In this document: piece after piece, positions 43,324-56,055 of the stretch | Position numbering within the stretch: the first letter of the stretch is position 1 | Layout of the letters: each line of letters opens with the position of its first letter | NCBI GenBank assembly: GCA_001896885.1 | Contig: MKRJ01000046.1 | Coordinates: 62,001-126,000, forward strand | From: Rhizobiales bacterium 65-79 | GTDB lineage: Bacteria > Pseudomonadota > Alphaproteobacteria > Rhizobiales > Rhizobiaceae | Direction of reading: 5' to 3' | DNA: 64,000 bases | The notes under the pieces: model-generated | The model's input: only the letters and a program-made list of their open reading frames with translations | What the model was told of the DNA's origin: nothing | Database searches by the model: none | Program-made: the position numbers and the translations under genes

Positions 43324-44268
43324 TTATCTGCCGATGGAGAGATATTTTTGCCGGCGGTGCTCGCGATAGTCCTCGTTGACGGCCTTCAATTCGTCGAAGG
43401 CGGCCGCGATCTGCCTGCCTGCCGCCTCGATCGCAGCCCGGGGCTCGCGATGCGCGCCGCCGACCGGCTCGGCGATGATGCCGTCGATGATCTTGAGGCC
43501 GAGCAGGTCCTGGGCGGTGATCTTCATGTTCGTCGCCGCGTCCTTCGCGCGCGTCGAGTCGCGCCACAGGATCGAGGCCGCGCCTTCCGGCGAGATCACC
43601 GAATAGATGGAATGCTCAAGCATATAGACGCGGTTGGCCGTCGCCAGCGCGATCGCCCCGCCCGATCCGCCCTCGCCTATGACCACCGAAACGATCGGAA
43701 CCTTGACGGACAGGCATTTTTCCGTCGAGCGGGCGATGGCCTCGGCCTGCCCACGCTCCTCCGCGTCGATGCCCGGATAGGCGCCGGCCGTATCCACCAG
43801 CGTCACCACCGGCAGGTCGAAGCGGTCGGCAAGGTCCATGAGGCGGATGGCCTTGCGATAGCCTTCGGGCCTCGCCATGCCGAAATTGTGCTTGAGCCGG
43901 CTCTTGGTGTCATTGCCCTTTTCCTGGCCGATGACCGCGACCGGCTCGCCCCTGAAACGCGCGAAGCCGCCGACGATCGCCTCGTCGTCCCCGAAGGCGC
44001 GGTCGCCAGCCAGCGGCGTGAAATCGGTGAACAGGCCGCGCACATAGTCGAGGCAGTGCGGCCGGTCGGGATGGCGCGCGACCTGCGCCTTCTGCCAGGG
44101 GTTGAGCGACCGGTAGGCCTCGCGCAGCGCCTCGCGCGATCGCTTCTCCAGCCTGGCGATCTCGTCGGCGACATCGACGGCCTCGCCCGTTTCGTTGAGC
44201 TTCTTAAGCTCGAGGATCTTGCCGTCGAGGTCACGGACGGGGCCTTCGAAATCGAGATAATTGTACAT
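43324..44268 (-). CDS. accA: acetyl-CoA carboxylase carboxyltransferase alpha subunit
   Basis: AccA with AccD transfers CO2 from carboxybiotin to acetyl-CoA, the first step of fatty-acid synthesis. The 314 residues have the crotonase-like core with [31 protein letters not shown] and GEGGSGGA oxyanion loops. It follows xerD with an 86-bp gap in the same direction. Confidence 0.97.
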   Translation of the reverse strand: MYNYLDFEGPVRDLDGKILELKKLNETGEAVDVADEIARLEKRSREALREAYRSLNPWQKAQVARHPDRPHCLDYVRGLFTDFTPLAGDRAFGDDEAIVGGFARFRGEPVAVIGQEKGNDTKSRLKHNFGMARPEGYRKAIRLMDLADRFDLPVVTLVDTAGAYPGIDAEERGQAEAIARSTEKCLSVKVPIVSVVIGEGGSGGAIALATANRVYMLEHSIYSVISPEGAASILWRDSTRAKDAATNMKITAQDLLGLKIIDGIIAEPVGGAHREPRAAIEAAGRQIAAAFDELKAVNEDYREHRRQKYLSIGR

Positions 44269-44354
44269 GCCTTGCCGGGAAAACTGACCAAACTCGGGGT
44301 GAAAGGGTCAAGCAATGCCGGCAGTTTGCCGGGGATCCTGCGCCTCAAATAACG

Positions 44355-45290
44355 TTACGGGTCCCGGTCGGCAAGCGGATGATGCCGGCTCACCAATTCC
44401 ACCAGCCGCTTTTCGAGGACATGCGTATAGATTTGCGTCGTCGAGATATCCGAATGGCCGAGCAATTGCTGCACCACGCGCAGGTCGGCGCCGTTCTGCA
44501 GAAGATGGCTGGCGAAGGCGTGGCGCAGCACGTGCGGCGATATCTTCGCCGCCGGAATACCGGCGCGCGCCGCAAGCCCCTTCAGGTCGCGCGCGAAGAC
44601 CTGGCGGGGCAGGAAACCCTCTTCCGATGCGGCCGGGAAAAGCCATGGGCTTTCGGCCATCGACGGATCAGCCGCCCGCGTCCGCAGCCAGGCCTTCAGC
44701 GCCTCACGCGCCTTGCCGGAGAGCGGCACCATGCGTTCCTTCCCGCCCTTGCCGCGCACGATGAAGAAGCGCTCGTCCCGGCGCGCCACCGCGACCGGCA
44801 GCGCCACCAGTTCGGAGACCCGAAGCCCCGTCGCGTAGAGCAGCTCGATCATAGCGTGCATGCGGACCGCGGCAAGCCGCCGGCCGTCGCCGAGGCTTTC
44901 GTCGCCGGTCTCGCTCGCGGCGCGTTCCAGCAGCCGGGTGACCTCCTCCTCGCCGAGCACCTTCGGCAGCGCGCGGTCTTTGCGCGGGCTGTCCACCGTG
45001 CCGCTCGGATCGTCCAGCCTCAATCCTTCCGAATAGAGAAAGCGGTAGAACTGACGAAGCGCCGAGAGGCGCCGCGCCTGCGAGGATGCGGCGAAGCCGC
45101 GCCTGGCAATATCGTTCATGTAGGCGCTCAGATCGGCAGGCGCCGCGCCGTCCAGCCCCCGGCCGCTTGCCGCCATGAAACCGGCGGCGTCTTCCAGATC
45201 GCGCCGATAGGAGAGAAGCGTGTTTTCGCTGGCGCCACGCTCCGCGCTCATCATCTCGAGGAACGCCTCTATGCGTGCGCCTCCCCTCAT
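44355..45290 (-). CDS. xerD: site-specific tyrosine recombinase XerD
   Basis: XerD with XerC resolves chromosome dimers at dif. The 311 residues have the SAM-like N-terminal domain and the catalytic domain residues Arg in [12 protein letters not shown], HxxR in LRHAF, His in LGHSDI and the nucleophilic Tyr in YTHV. It overlaps the upstream small membrane gene by 4 bp. Confidence 0.95.
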   Translation of the reverse strand: MRGGARIEAFLEMMSAERGASENTLLSYRRDLEDAAGFMAASGRGLDGAAPADLSAYMNDIARRGFAASSQARRLSALRQFYRFLYSEGLRLDDPSGTVDSPRKDRALPKVLGEEEVTRLLERAASETGDESLGDGRRLAAVRMHAMIELLYATGLRVSELVALPVAVARRDERFFIVRGKGGKERMVPLSGKAREALKAWLRTRAADPSMAESPWLFPAASEEGFLPRQVFARDLKGLAARAGIPAAKISPHVLRHAFASHLLQNGADLRVVQQLLGHSDISTTQIYTHVLEKRLVELVSRHHPLADRDP

Positions 45291-45490
45291 TGCTTGGCTT
45301 GATCGCCGGCGGGCTTGACCGGATCGGCCCCGTTATCCGGCGCCGGCTTCGGATTGACCTTCTCGACCGGGATGCGGACGGTGATCTCGCCTTCTTTCGG
45401 CTTCACATACCAGACGAGCGCGAACATCGCCGCGTAGAAGAGCCCCACCAGAAAAAGGATGGTGGTAAGGAACCTGAAGAGGGTCGGCAT
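45287..45490 (-). CDS. small membrane protein between xerD and aroK
   Basis: A 67-residue protein with one membrane helix (about 6-28, [19 protein letters not shown]), a short basic turn, and a Pro/Asp/Lys-rich extracytoplasmic tail. Overlapping the xerD start by 4 bp and recurring in this position in rhizobia (from memory), it is probably real and conserved. The function is unknown. Confidence 0.75.
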   Translation of the reverse strand: MPTLFRFLTTILFLVGLFYAAMFALVWYVKPKEGEITVRIPVEKVNPKPAPDNGADPVKPAGDQAKQ

Positions 45491-45824
45491 GGTCCGGTAT
45501 CGCCTCCGCCGCCAAGGTCAAGATGTCGAGCCGGAGCCGAATCCACCACCGGCGCCCCGTCCCCTTATGGGACGGAGGCCAGGCCAATTCAAGGCTTCGG
45601 GCATAGCGCCGGTTTCCCTCCCCCTGCGAACCTTGGGTTGGTGCAGCTGCACGCCGGCGCCCGCCTTTGGCAATAAGCCCCACGCCGTCGAGGCCGCCCC
45701 AACCGCACAACCGCTTCTCGGCGGCCTGCCTGCCGGAGCGGGTAAACCCGCGCCTCGTCCCGCCCCGCGCTTGACGCCATCTGTCTTTTCATGTCGTTAC
45801 GCGCCCGAAAGGGACTCTTGAACG
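45491..45824. other. 334-bp intergenic region before aroK
   Basis: No convincing ORF. The region holds a 7-bp hairpin, CCGTCCC-CTTAT-GGGACGG (45557-45575). A possible aroK promoter has -35 TTGACG at 45771, but I see no convincing -10. Otherwise I see only G+C-rich unstructured sequence. Confidence 0.4.
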
Positions 45825-46430
45825 ATGACCGCCATCGCCATCACGGCGCCAGAGGACGCCGCCGCGCTGCTCGCCCGCCTCGGCGACCGGTCGATCGTCT
45901 TCGTCGGCCTGATGGGCGCGGGTAAGACCGCCATCGGCCGCAAGCTCTCGCAGATGCTCGGCCTGCCTTTCGTCGACAGCGACCATGAGATCGAACAGGT
46001 CTCGCGCATGACGATCGCCGAACTCTTCGCACAATATGGCGAGGCGGAGTTCCGCGCGCTCGAAGCGCGGGTGATCGAGCGGCTGCTGAAGAGCGGTCCG
46101 CAGATATTCTCGACCGGCGGCGGCGCCTTCATGAACGAGCAGACGCGGCGGGGGATCGCCGAGCGCGGCGTTTCCGTCTGGCTGAGGGCCGATCTCGACC
46201 TTCTCATGCAGCGCGTCGCCAAGAAGCCGAGCCGGCCGCTCCTGCAGAATCCCGACCCGCGCGCGGTGATGGCGAGGCTGATGGAAGAGCGCTACCCGAT
46301 CTATGCCACGGCCGACATCGCCATTCAGACCCGCGACGAGCGCCGCGAAATCATCGCCGGCGAAGTGCTCGAAGCGCTGAAGGCCCGGCTCGTGGAATCG
46401 GAACCTGCCCCTGAACGGAGCACAAAATGA
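45825..46430 (+). CDS. aroK: shikimate kinase
   Basis: Phosphorylates shikimate at O3 with ATP in the pathway to chorismate. The 201 residues contain P-loop GLMGAGKT (about 28-35), shikimate-binding FVDSDHEIE and GGGAF, and lid KKPSRPLL with the conserved Arg. The TGA stop overlaps the aroB ATG by 4 bp (ATGA), giving translational coupling. Confidence 0.96.
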   Translation: MTAIAITAPEDAAALLARLGDRSIVFVGLMGAGKTAIGRKLSQMLGLPFVDSDHEIEQVSRMTIAELFAQYGEAEFRALEARVIERLLKSGPQIFSTGGGAFMNEQTRRGIAERGVSVWLRADLDLLMQRVAKKPSRPLLQNPDPRAVMARLMEERYPIYATADIAIQTRDERREIIAGEVLEALKARLVESEPAPERSTK

Positions 46431-47542
46431 CGGAGATCACGAAGGTCGAGGTCGGTCTCGGCGACCGCGCCTATGATATCCTGATCGGTCCCGGCCTGGC
46501 CGGGCGCGCCGGCTCGGAGATCGCCGCGCGGCTTCCCGGCATACGCGCCGCGATCGTCACCGACGAGAACGTCGCGGCACGGCATCTCGAAACCTTTCAA
46601 TCAGGCCTCCAAGCCGCCGGGATCGAGGCGACGGCGATCACATTGCCGGCCGGCGAGAAGACCAAGAGCTTCGAGCATCTGCAGGAAGTAGTGGATTTCA
46701 TTCTTGCCGCCCGGCTGGAGCGCGGCGACGCGGTAGTGGCGCTCGGCGGCGGCGTCATCGGCGATCTCGCCGGCTTCGCCGCCGGCATCGTGAGGCGCGG
46801 CATGCGTTTCGTGCAGGTGCCGACTTCGCTCCTGGCGCAGGTCGATTCCTCTGTAGGCGGCAAGACCGGCATCAACACCGGTCGCGGCAAGAACCTCGTC
46901 GGCGTCTTCCACCAGCCGCGGCTTGTGCTCGCCGACACCGCCATGCTCGACACGCTGCCCGAGCGCGAGTTCCGCGCCGGCTATGCCGAGGTCGCCAAAT
47001 ACGGGCTGATCGACCGTCCGGACTTCTTTGCCTGGCTTGAAAAGAACTGGCGCGAGGTCTTTTCCGGCGGCCCGGCCCGCACCGCGGCAATCGCCGAATC
47101 CTGCCGCGCCAAGGCCGACATGGTGGCCCGCGACGAGTTCGAGACCGGCGACCGGGCGCTGCTCAACCTAGGCCATACTTTCGGCCACGCGCTGGAGGCG
47201 TCGACGGGCTATGACGGCTCGCGCCTCGTCCATGGCGAAGGCGTGGCGATCGGCATGGCGCTTGCGCACCGCTTCTCCGCCCGCCTCAACCAGGCAAGCC
47301 CGGACGACGCCGCTCGGGTGGAAGCGCATCTGAAATCGGTGGGGCTGCCGACACGCATCGCCGACATCCCCGGCGCCCTGCCTGACGCGGCCGGACTTTT
47401 CGATTATATGAAGCAGGACAAGAAGGTCAGCCGCGGCGCGCTGACCTTCATCCTGACGCATGGCGTCGGCCGCGCCTTCATCGCCCGCGACGTGCCGGCG
47501 TCCGAGGTCATGGCGTTTCTGGAGGATAACCACCCGGGATGA
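46427..47542 (+). CDS. aroB: 3-dehydroquinate synthase
   Basis: Second step of the shikimate pathway, DAHP to 3-dehydroquinate, using NAD and a divalent metal. The 371 residues have the [14 protein letters not shown] dinucleotide loop, [17 protein letters not shown], and metal ligands in [10 protein letters not shown] and [11 protein letters not shown]. It is coupled with aroK and, by a 4-bp overlap, with the CorC-like gene. Confidence 0.97.
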   Translation: MTEITKVEVGLGDRAYDILIGPGLAGRAGSEIAARLPGIRAAIVTDENVAARHLETFQSGLQAAGIEATAITLPAGEKTKSFEHLQEVVDFILAARLERGDAVVALGGGVIGDLAGFAAGIVRRGMRFVQVPTSLLAQVDSSVGGKTGINTGRGKNLVGVFHQPRLVLADTAMLDTLPEREFRAGYAEVAKYGLIDRPDFFAWLEKNWREVFSGGPARTAAIAESCRAKADMVARDEFETGDRALLNLGHTFGHALEASTGYDGSRLVHGEGVAIGMALAHRFSARLNQASPDDAARVEAHLKSVGLPTRIADIPGALPDAAGLFDYMKQDKKVSRGALTFILTHGVGRAFIARDVPASEVMAFLEDNHPG

Positions 47543-48834
47543 CGACGGCCTTCTGGATCATATGCGGGGCGATCCTGCTCTGCATTGTCGTTTCGGGATT
47601 TTTCGCCGGTTCGGAGACCGCGCTGACCGCCGCTTCGCGGGCGCGCATGCACTCGCTGGAGCACAACGGCTCGATCCGCGCGCGCATGGTCAACGCGCTG
47701 ATCGACCACCGCGACCGGCTGATCGGCGCGCTCCTGATCGGCAACAATCTCGCCAATATCCTCGCCTCGTCGCTGGCGACATCGATCTTCCTCGATATTT
47801 TCGGCGCGCGGGGCGTCGCCTATTCGACGGCGGCGATGACGGTACTGCTCGTCGTCTTCGCCGAGGTGCTGCCGAAATCCTGGGCGATCTCGAGACCGGA
47901 CCGCTTCTCCCTTGCCGTGGCGCCGCTGGTCCGCGGCTTCGTCTTCGTCGTCGGCCCCGTCGCCACGCTGGTCAACCAGATCGTCCGCATCGTGCTCAGG
48001 CTGTTCGGCGTCGGCCTGCAGGAGCACCAGTCGCTCCTCTCGGCACATGAGGAACTGCGCGGCACCGCGGAGGTGCTGCACCGCGAGGGCAGCTTCGTGA
48101 AACAGGAACGCGACCGCCTGGGCGGCCTGCTCGACCTCGCCGAACTCGAGGTCTCCGACGTCATGGTGCATCGCACCGGCATGCTTTCGGTCAACGCCGA
48201 CCAGCCCGCCGACATCATCGTGCGCGAGATTTTGCAGAGCCCTTATACGCGCGTGCCGCTGTGGCGCGGCTCGACCGACAACATCGTCGGCGTGGTCCAT
48301 GCCAAGGATATGCTGAGGGCGCTGAACGAGGCCGGCAACGACGCCGCGGCGATCGACATCCTCAAAGTGGCGACAAAACCCTGGTTCGTGCCGGACACTA
48401 CCTCGCTCGCCGACCAGTTGAACGCCTTCCTGCGCCGCAAGTCGCATTTCGCCGTCGTCGTCGACGAATATGGCGAGGTGGAAGGCATGGTGACGCTGGA
48501 GGACATCATCGAGGAGATCGTCGGCGAGATCGCCGACGAGCACGACATAGAAATGCAGGGGGTGAAGCAGGAAGCCGATGGTTCGGTCGTCGTCGACGGC
48601 TCCGTGCCGATCCGCGACCTGAACCGCGCGCTCGACTGGCACCTGCCCGACGAGGAGGCGACCACCGTCGCCGGCCTCGTCATCCACGAGACGCAGACCA
48701 TACCGGACGAGAAGCAGGCTTTTACCTTCCACGGGATGCGCTTCATCGTCATGAAACGTGACAAGAACCGCATCACGCGGCTGCGGATCAAGCCGCTGGC
48801 AGCAGTGCAGGCGGAGAGCGCCCTGCGCAATTGA
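47539..48834 (+). CDS. hemolysin family/CorC-type CBS-domain membrane protein
   Basis: A 431-residue protein. A DUF21 membrane domain with about four helices ([18 protein letters not shown] motif) occupies residues 1-200, CBS pairs about 205-325, and a C-terminal CorC/HlyC domain follows. Family members include Mg2+/Co2+ efflux factors; the cation is undetermined. Overlapping aroB by 4 bp suggests one shikimate-linked transcript, as in other rhizobia. Confidence 0.9.
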   Translation: MTTAFWIICGAILLCIVVSGFFAGSETALTAASRARMHSLEHNGSIRARMVNALIDHRDRLIGALLIGNNLANILASSLATSIFLDIFGARGVAYSTAAMTVLLVVFAEVLPKSWAISRPDRFSLAVAPLVRGFVFVVGPVATLVNQIVRIVLRLFGVGLQEHQSLLSAHEELRGTAEVLHREGSFVKQERDRLGGLLDLAELEVSDVMVHRTGMLSVNADQPADIIVREILQSPYTRVPLWRGSTDNIVGVVHAKDMLRALNEAGNDAAAIDILKVATKPWFVPDTTSLADQLNAFLRRKSHFAVVVDEYGEVEGMVTLEDIIEEIVGEIADEHDIEMQGVKQEADGSVVVDGSVPIRDLNRALDWHLPDEEATTVAGLVIHETQTIPDEKQAFTFHGMRFIVMKRDKNRITRLRIKPLAAVQAESALRN

Positions 48835-48855
48835 CCGTTCCCGTCGGCAAAACCC

Positions 48856-49560
48856 TTAGTTTCGCGGGCTGAACAATTTTTCGAGGAACCCGTAGAACCA
48901 CGCGGCCTGGGCGGCATCGTGGCGGTACACCAGACGATCCTGCTCTTCGCGCGTCTGGGCGCCGGAAATCTCGTAGAGCGCACCAAGAGAGGCCTGCCAG
49001 CGGCGGAACCCCTCGATCGTTACCTCGGGATGAAACTGAAGCGCATAGGTGCTCGCCCCGTAGGAAAACGCCTGGTTCGGGAATGACGCGCTCGACGCCA
49101 GATGGGTCGCGCCACTAGGAATGCCGAAAGTGTGGAAATGCGCCTGTCCCACGTGGATCGGCTCGGGCAGGATCTCCCGGCCGGCTTCCGTCGGTTCGAT
49201 CCGGTAACAGCCGAATTCCCCGCGCCCGTCCTCCGCCGGACCGACCGTCGCGCCGAGCACATGGGCGATCTGCTGCGCGCCCTGGCAGATGCCGAGCAAG
49301 GGCACGCCGCGTGCCATGCACCCCTCGATCCAGCGCGCCTCCTCCTTCAGGAAGGGAAAGCGGTCATGCGCATAGGCTTCGAAGCGGCCGCCATAGACGA
49401 CGCTTCCGGCGACCGTGTCATCGACTTCGCCCGGCGCTTCACCGGCGAAAGGTTTCTTCACGACCGGCTCGAAGCCGCTCCTCACCAGATAGGTGTGGAC
49501 GCGGTCGTCCGGCGGATCGTCGCCATGACGGACCAGGATGACGCGCTTCTTCATCGCCAT
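48856..49560 (-). CDS. class I glutamine amidotransferase domain protein
   Basis: A 234-residue class I GATase fold: nucleophile C92 in GICQGAQQIA, and H177/E179 in LQFHPEVT complete the triad. It lacks a synthetase domain. It may be a glutaminase-like or gamma-glutamyl hydrolase-type activity, as in PuuD-like enzymes, but the substrate is open. It starts 2 bp after the 2-oxoglutarate oxygenase stop. Confidence 0.9.
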   Translation of the reverse strand: MAMKKRVILVRHGDDPPDDRVHTYLVRSGFEPVVKKPFAGEAPGEVDDTVAGSVVYGGRFEAYAHDRFPFLKEEARWIEGCMARGVPLLGICQGAQQIAHVLGATVGPAEDGRGEFGCYRIEPTEAGREILPEPIHVGQAHFHTFGIPSGATHLASSASFPNQAFSYGASTYALQFHPEVTIEGFRRWQASLGALYEISGAQTREEQDRLVYRHDAAQAAWFYGFLEKLFSPRN

Positions 49561-49562
49561 CT

Positions 49563-50579
49563 CTAGGAAGCCGCCTGCCGGCGTGGCTGGCGCAAATGCT
49601 TCACCCCGCGCAGTTCGACGAAGTTCGTCGCCACTTCCCAGACGTGGTCGCCATACAGGAACGGCTCGAACGGCGCCGCGCCGTCTATCCGCAGCGGCGC
49701 GATCTCGGCGTCGGCGGCCGGCTCGTAGAAGAACGGCATGGAGAAGCGCTCGCGTTCGGGCGAGATGACGCGATGCAACGTCGCGCGCACGCGCCCGCCG
49801 GTCCAGCGTTCCAAAAGCTTGCCGAAATTGACCGCGAGCGTGCACTCCGCCGGCGGCACGTCGATCCATTCGCCCGAATGCGCCTGCGCCTGCAATCCCT
49901 CGACCCCATCCTGCGCGAGCAGCGTGACGAAGCCGGAATCGACATGCGCGCCGCCGATCACCGCGCGCCGTCGGCCGTCATGCACGACGAAATGCTCGTC
50001 CGGCCGTTCGGCTTCGATCTCCGGCAGATAGGGATAGCGCGTCAGCCTCAGCGTCGAGACGCCGTTCTCGAAAGCCGCATCGAAGGCCGTCTCCGCAAGG
50101 CCGAGCCCTCGCGCCAGCGAACGCATCACCGCGCCGCCGGTTTCCTCCATGGCGCGATAGTAGGCGGCCGCCATCGCCCGCCAGCCGGGAACCAGTTCCT
50201 CGGGCGGCAGCGGCGTCTCTTCGGCAAGCGGATCGTCGTCGCGGATACGGCCGGACCCATGCGCGAGATCCGGGCCCATGTCGATGCCTTCCTTCTGCGA
50301 CAGCGTTCCCTTCTGCAGCGGATACCAGCCGCGATAGACGTTCGGCCGCGAATGGTCGAAGTTCCAGCGCCACAGCTTCCGCTTCTCCTCCTCCGGCAGC
50401 GCGAAGATCGCCAGCAGCCGTCGCCGGTTTTCCGGCGTCAGCATCTCCGCGCCGCGGAAGCCGGCAATCGTCATGAAGCCGCTGGTCGACGCCGCCTCCA
50501 TCACGGCGCGATCGGCGGCGGTGCGGGCATCGTCCGGCGGGCCGAAGAGCGGCGCGATATCGATGCGGGGTATCGTCAT
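49563..50579 (-). CDS. 2-oxoglutarate/Fe(II) oxygenase, isopenicillin N synthase family
   Basis: A 338-residue non-haem iron oxygenase: the facial triad is H212, D214 (AHVDSG) and H269 (TLHRV), and the cosubstrate RxS is R278-F-S280. The DIOX_N-type N-terminal domain (PRIDIAPLFGPPDDA) is present. It is operonic with the amidotransferase and divergent from an amidase. The substrate is unknown; the neighbours suggest a nitrogenous compound, by inference. Confidence 0.92.
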   Translation of the reverse strand: MTIPRIDIAPLFGPPDDARTAADRAVMEAASTSGFMTIAGFRGAEMLTPENRRRLLAIFALPEEEKRKLWRWNFDHSRPNVYRGWYPLQKGTLSQKEGIDMGPDLAHGSGRIRDDDPLAEETPLPPEELVPGWRAMAAAYYRAMEETGGAVMRSLARGLGLAETAFDAAFENGVSTLRLTRYPYLPEIEAERPDEHFVVHDGRRRAVIGGAHVDSGFVTLLAQDGVEGLQAQAHSGEWIDVPPAECTLAVNFGKLLERWTGGRVRATLHRVISPERERFSMPFFYEPAADAEIAPLRIDGAAPFEPFLYGDHVWEVATNFVELRGVKHLRQPRRQAAS

Positions 50580-50772
50580 TTTCCCGGGTCCCCTGTTTTC
50601 CCGATCCTGTATCCGCGCTCGCCTGCCGTGAAGGGCACAGTTTCGCCGAGCCTGCGGGCCAGCGATTGCGAAAACGGCATTGAACATTGACGGGGCCGCC
50701 GTCCGGATGGTTTCTCTGGACGCAAGAATATGACGCGGCCGCTGCAGAACGGACCGCCAGGGAGGCGACAGG

Positions 50773-52251
50773 ATGGACCAGAAGAACGCCACGGCAATTT
50801 CGGCCGATTTTTCCGGACCCGAGCTTTGCCGGCTCGAGGCGCATGAAGTCGTGGCGCTCCTGAAGAAGGGCGAGGTCTCGCCGGAAGAACTCCTCGATGC
50901 CGCCTTCAAGCGCATCGCCGAGGTCGAGCCGGCCGTCAACGCGATGCCGACGCTTTGCGAGGAGCGCGCCCGCGCCGCGGCAAAGAACGTAGCGGCGAAC
51001 GCCCGGAAGAATGGAGCCGAGCCGGGATGGCTGGGCGGCCTGCCGCTCGGCATCAAGGACCTGCTGCCGGTGAAGGGCGTGCGCACCACCTTCGGCACGA
51101 TCGGCCACAAGGATTTCGTGCCCGATGCAAGCGATCCGCTGGTGGAAAGGCTGGAGGCGCGCGGCGGCATCGTCGTCGGCAAGACCAACACGCCCGAAAT
51201 GGGCGCCGGCGCCAACACCTTCAACGCCGTTTTCGGCATGACCCGCAATCCGTGGGACACGCGCAAGAGTGCCGGCGGTTCGTCGGGCGGCGCCGCGGCG
51301 GCGCTCGCCACCGGCGAGACCTGGCTCAGCCACGGCTCCGACCTTGCCGGCTCGCTGCGCACGCCCGCTGCCTATTGCGGCGTGATCGGCCTGCGCCCGA
51401 CGCCCGGCCGCGCCGGCGGCGGCAATCCCACCAATGCCTTCTCGATGGAGGGCGTCCAGGGTCCGATGGCGCGGACCGTGATGGACGCAGCGCTCTTCCT
51501 CGACGCCATGGCCGGCTTCGACCCGCGCCAGATGCTGTCGCTCGAAGCGCCGCGCGAACCGTTCCAGGAGGCAGTCCGCCGCGCCACGCCGAAGGTGCGC
51601 ATCGCCTACGCTCCCGACCAGGGCGGTCTCGCTCCGGTCGAGACCGAAATCGAGGAAGTCATGCGAGCGGCGCTGGCGAAGGCCGAGAAGAACGGCGCCA
51701 CGGTCGAGGAAGCGTGCCCGGACCTTTCCGGCCTTTACGAAACCTACGTGACCTTGCGCGCGATGGTCTGGGGCGCCGGCACCGGCCGCGCGCCGGAGCA
51801 TGTGCGCAGGCATTTCAAGCGCACGCTGGCCGAGAATATCGGCGTCGGCGAGACGCTGACGCCGTCGCGCATCTACGACGCGCAGATCCACCGCTCGGCA
51901 CTTTACGACCGGATGCACTGCTTCCTCGAAACCTATGACGTGCTCGCCTCGGCCGTCGTCGGGCTGGAGCCGACGCCGGTCGAGCAGGAATATCCGGCCG
52001 AAGTCGCCGGCAAGCCGGTCGCCGACTATATCGACTGGCTGCGCTTCTCCTTCCTCGCCACCACGACGGCCCTGCCGGCGCTGTCATTGCCGGCCGGCTT
52101 TACGCGATCCGGCATGCCGGTCGGCATCCAGCTCATCGGCCCGCCGCGCGGCGAGGCGAAGCTTTTGGCCGTGGCGAAAGCGATCGAGGATGCGGTGGGC
52201 TTCCGCGGCCGCACGCCGATCGACCCGCGGCCCGCAGGGCGGAAGGGGTGA
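50773..52251 (+). CDS. amidase signature family protein
   Basis: A 492-residue amidase: the Ser-cisSer-Lys triad is K95 (GIKDLLP), Ser170/171 in GGSSGGAAAA and S194 in GSDLAGSLRTPA. It probably hydrolyses an aryl- or alkyl-amide, or acts on amides of amino-sugar type. It is divergent from the oxygenase with 193 bp between. A leader GGAGGCGACAGG precedes ATG 50773. Confidence 0.93.
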   Translation: MDQKNATAISADFSGPELCRLEAHEVVALLKKGEVSPEELLDAAFKRIAEVEPAVNAMPTLCEERARAAAKNVAANARKNGAEPGWLGGLPLGIKDLLPVKGVRTTFGTIGHKDFVPDASDPLVERLEARGGIVVGKTNTPEMGAGANTFNAVFGMTRNPWDTRKSAGGSSGGAAAALATGETWLSHGSDLAGSLRTPAAYCGVIGLRPTPGRAGGGNPTNAFSMEGVQGPMARTVMDAALFLDAMAGFDPRQMLSLEAPREPFQEAVRRATPKVRIAYAPDQGGLAPVETEIEEVMRAALAKAEKNGATVEEACPDLSGLYETYVTLRAMVWGAGTGRAPEHVRRHFKRTLAENIGVGETLTPSRIYDAQIHRSALYDRMHCFLETYDVLASAVVGLEPTPVEQEYPAEVAGKPVADYIDWLRFSFLATTTALPALSLPAGFTRSGMPVGIQLIGPPRGEAKLLAVAKAIEDAVGFRGRTPIDPRPAGRKG

Positions 52252-52341
52252 GGTTCGGGGACGTTGCCACAAAGAGCGATCCCTCACTCTTACCCTCTAC
52301 CCGTAAAAACGGGCGAGGGGGTCACCAACGCCGCGGCTATT

Positions 52342-52394
52342 CCCCTCCTTCTCCCCGTTTTCGCGGGGAGAAGGTCCCGGCAGGGGATGAGGGG
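52342..52394. repeat. dispersed intergenic hairpin element (RIME-like)
   Basis: A central perfect 11-bp hairpin CCTTCTCCCCG/CGGGGAGAAGG (52347-52357 and 52364-52374) lies inside an outer CCCCTC/GAGGGG repeat. It closely matches the abundant rhizobial CCTTCTCCCCG elements. A further small hairpin, CCCGT-AAAA-ACGGG, precedes it. It is downstream of the amidase gene. Confidence 0.7.
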
Positions 52395-52439
52395 CAGCGC
52401 TGACCTTCCCGCGTCGACCTACTCACCGCCCAAATGAAA

Positions 52440-52467
52440 ACGCCGCCCGACTATCACCGGGCGGCGT
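52440..52467. terminator. terminator shared by the amidase and ftsH genes
   Basis: The 10-bp stem (ACGCCGCCCG/CGGGCGGCGT) has an 8-nt loop. It is followed by TCTTTGCTTTT on plus and TTTCATTT on minus. It is 56 bp from the ftsH stop and convergent with the amidase end. Confidence 0.75.
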
Positions 52468-52522
52468 CTTTGCTTTTCACAACAGGATCGTTGGCTTTTC
52501 TCGGCCTGCGGCCGACCGCTCC

Positions 52523-54460
<1,938 letters not shown>

Positions 54461-54583
54461 CTCAAGTCCCGTGGGTGTCTTGGGAGGGAGCACCCGTCCT
54501 TCCAGAATGTGCCTTTAACATAGGGACACGGCAACACAATGCCAAGCACATCCCTTCGTTCCCGTTAAGGTCCGCTGCGGCTC

Positions 54584-55939
54584 TCATCGAGCGAGCGGCG
54601 AGGCCGGAAGCGGCCTGCCGCCGACCAGTTCCGTAGCAGCCTGCGCCGGAGCCAGATCGAACCAGGGCAGGAAGCGCGCCCAAGGCGCCGCAAGCGGAAC
54701 CGCCGGCGCATGCCCGAGGCACTCGACGCCGCGCCAGAGCGCCGGTTCGGCGGCGAGCGCGGCGCGAGCAAGCGCGGCGGGTTCCTCGCAATCCGGAGCG
54801 GCGAGAGCGGCGGCAGCCTCCCGGCCGAACGGCGCGATCTCCCCCGCCTCCCTTGCTTCCGGCCCGATCCGATGCCGGCCATCCCAGACCTGGCCGGGGA
54901 TCACACCGCCGGGAAGCGGCAGGCCGCGCATTTCCCGGTAGAGATAAAGCCCGTCCGCCCGCGCCTCGACGACGCTGCGCGACAATGTGGCGCGTGCTCC
55001 CGCCTCCGACATCCACTTAAGAAGCGCCGAGCCGCGCGAGGCATCCGGCAATTGCGCCCGCCCGCCAACCACGGCGAGCAGAATGCGCAACGCATAGGTC
55101 GCGGCCTCCCTGTCCCGTTCGACCGCGAATTCACGGCCGAGGCGATAGAGGCCGGTCGAAACCCTCCTGGCATGGCGCCGGATCAGCGCTGCGGCGCGCT
55201 CGCCGAGACTGACGCGTTCGGCCGCCGCACGCCGCATCTCTGCGATCAAACCCGCATGCGCTCCGTCTTCCGCGATCGAGGCTTCGCCGGCGAGCGTCAG
55301 GCGGGTGCGCGCCCGTTCGTATTTCGGGTCCTTGTTCGACGGGTCCTCGTGCCATTCGATGCCGATGCCGCGCAGATAGTTGCGCAATCCCTCGCGGCGG
55401 GCCTCGAGGAGAGGCCGCGCGACCCACAGGCGGCCGTCATAGAGCGTCGCCGGCGCGATGCCGGCAAGGCCGCGGCCGTCGCCACGCCGTTTTCGCATGG
55501 CGACGGTTTCGAGCTGGTCGTCGAGCGTATGGCCGGTGAGGACGAGGCCGGCGCCGGCCTCATCGGCAGCCCGGGCAAGCAGAGCGTAGCGCGCCTCGCG
55601 CGCCGCCTGCTGCAGCCCCGAAACCGGCTTGGCATCCGTCCAGCGCATCGTCCGGTGGCGGATGCCGAAGCGTCCGCAAAGCGCCGCGACGGCGGCGGCC
55701 TCCATCGCAGCCTCTGGCCGGATGCCGTGATCGACCGTGACCGCCACGAGACCGACATCGGGCTGATAGCGCGTGAGATGATCCCTGAGCAGGAACAGGA
55801 GCGCCAGCGAATCGCCGCCGCCGGAAACGGCCGCGACTACGGCCCCCCGACCGGAAAGATCGATCCCGTCGAAGGCGCCGGGAAATGCAGCCCCGGAGGG
55901 ACTTTCCGCACTTCTCACGGCACTCGCCGCACCTCTCAT
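54584..55939 (-). CDS. tilS: tRNA(Ile)-lysidine synthase
   Basis: Modifies C34 of tRNA-Ile(CAU) with lysine so it reads AUA. The 451 residues include P-loop VSGGGDS (38-44), the GHTLDDQLETVAMRKRRG region and a LARPLLEARREGLRNYL segment. The gene lies 116 bp from cpoB and precedes ftsH, a widespread order. The N-terminal start is the first in frame and could be later. Confidence 0.93.
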   Translation of the reverse strand: MRGAASAVRSAESPSGAAFPGAFDGIDLSGRGAVVAAVSGGGDSLALLFLLRDHLTRYQPDVGLVAVTVDHGIRPEAAMEAAAVAALCGRFGIRHRTMRWTDAKPVSGLQQAAREARYALLARAADEAGAGLVLTGHTLDDQLETVAMRKRRGDGRGLAGIAPATLYDGRLWVARPLLEARREGLRNYLRGIGIEWHEDPSNKDPKYERARTRLTLAGEASIAEDGAHAGLIAEMRRAAAERVSLGERAAALIRRHARRVSTGLYRLGREFAVERDREAATYALRILLAVVGGRAQLPDASRGSALLKWMSEAGARATLSRSVVEARADGLYLYREMRGLPLPGGVIPGQVWDGRHRIGPEAREAGEIAPFGREAAAALAAPDCEEPAALARAALAAEPALWRGVECLGHAPAVPLAAPWARFLPWFDLAPAQAATELVGGRPLPASPLAR

Positions 55940-56055
55940 CCGGACCTCCCCTCGCCGGTGTCACCGTTCAGCGATCGCGGCGATCATGGATGGTTCCGCC
56001 GCGACGCAGATGTAGGGAGATCGGATGAAGGGTCAAATCAGGCACCTGCCGCTTG

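Noticed and set aside
49978-51918. Very long open frame antisense to the amidase and oxygenase genes
   Set aside because: It lies opposite two well-supported genes; its translation is Arg/Gly/Ala-rich with no domain. It is a by-product of G+C-rich codon usage.
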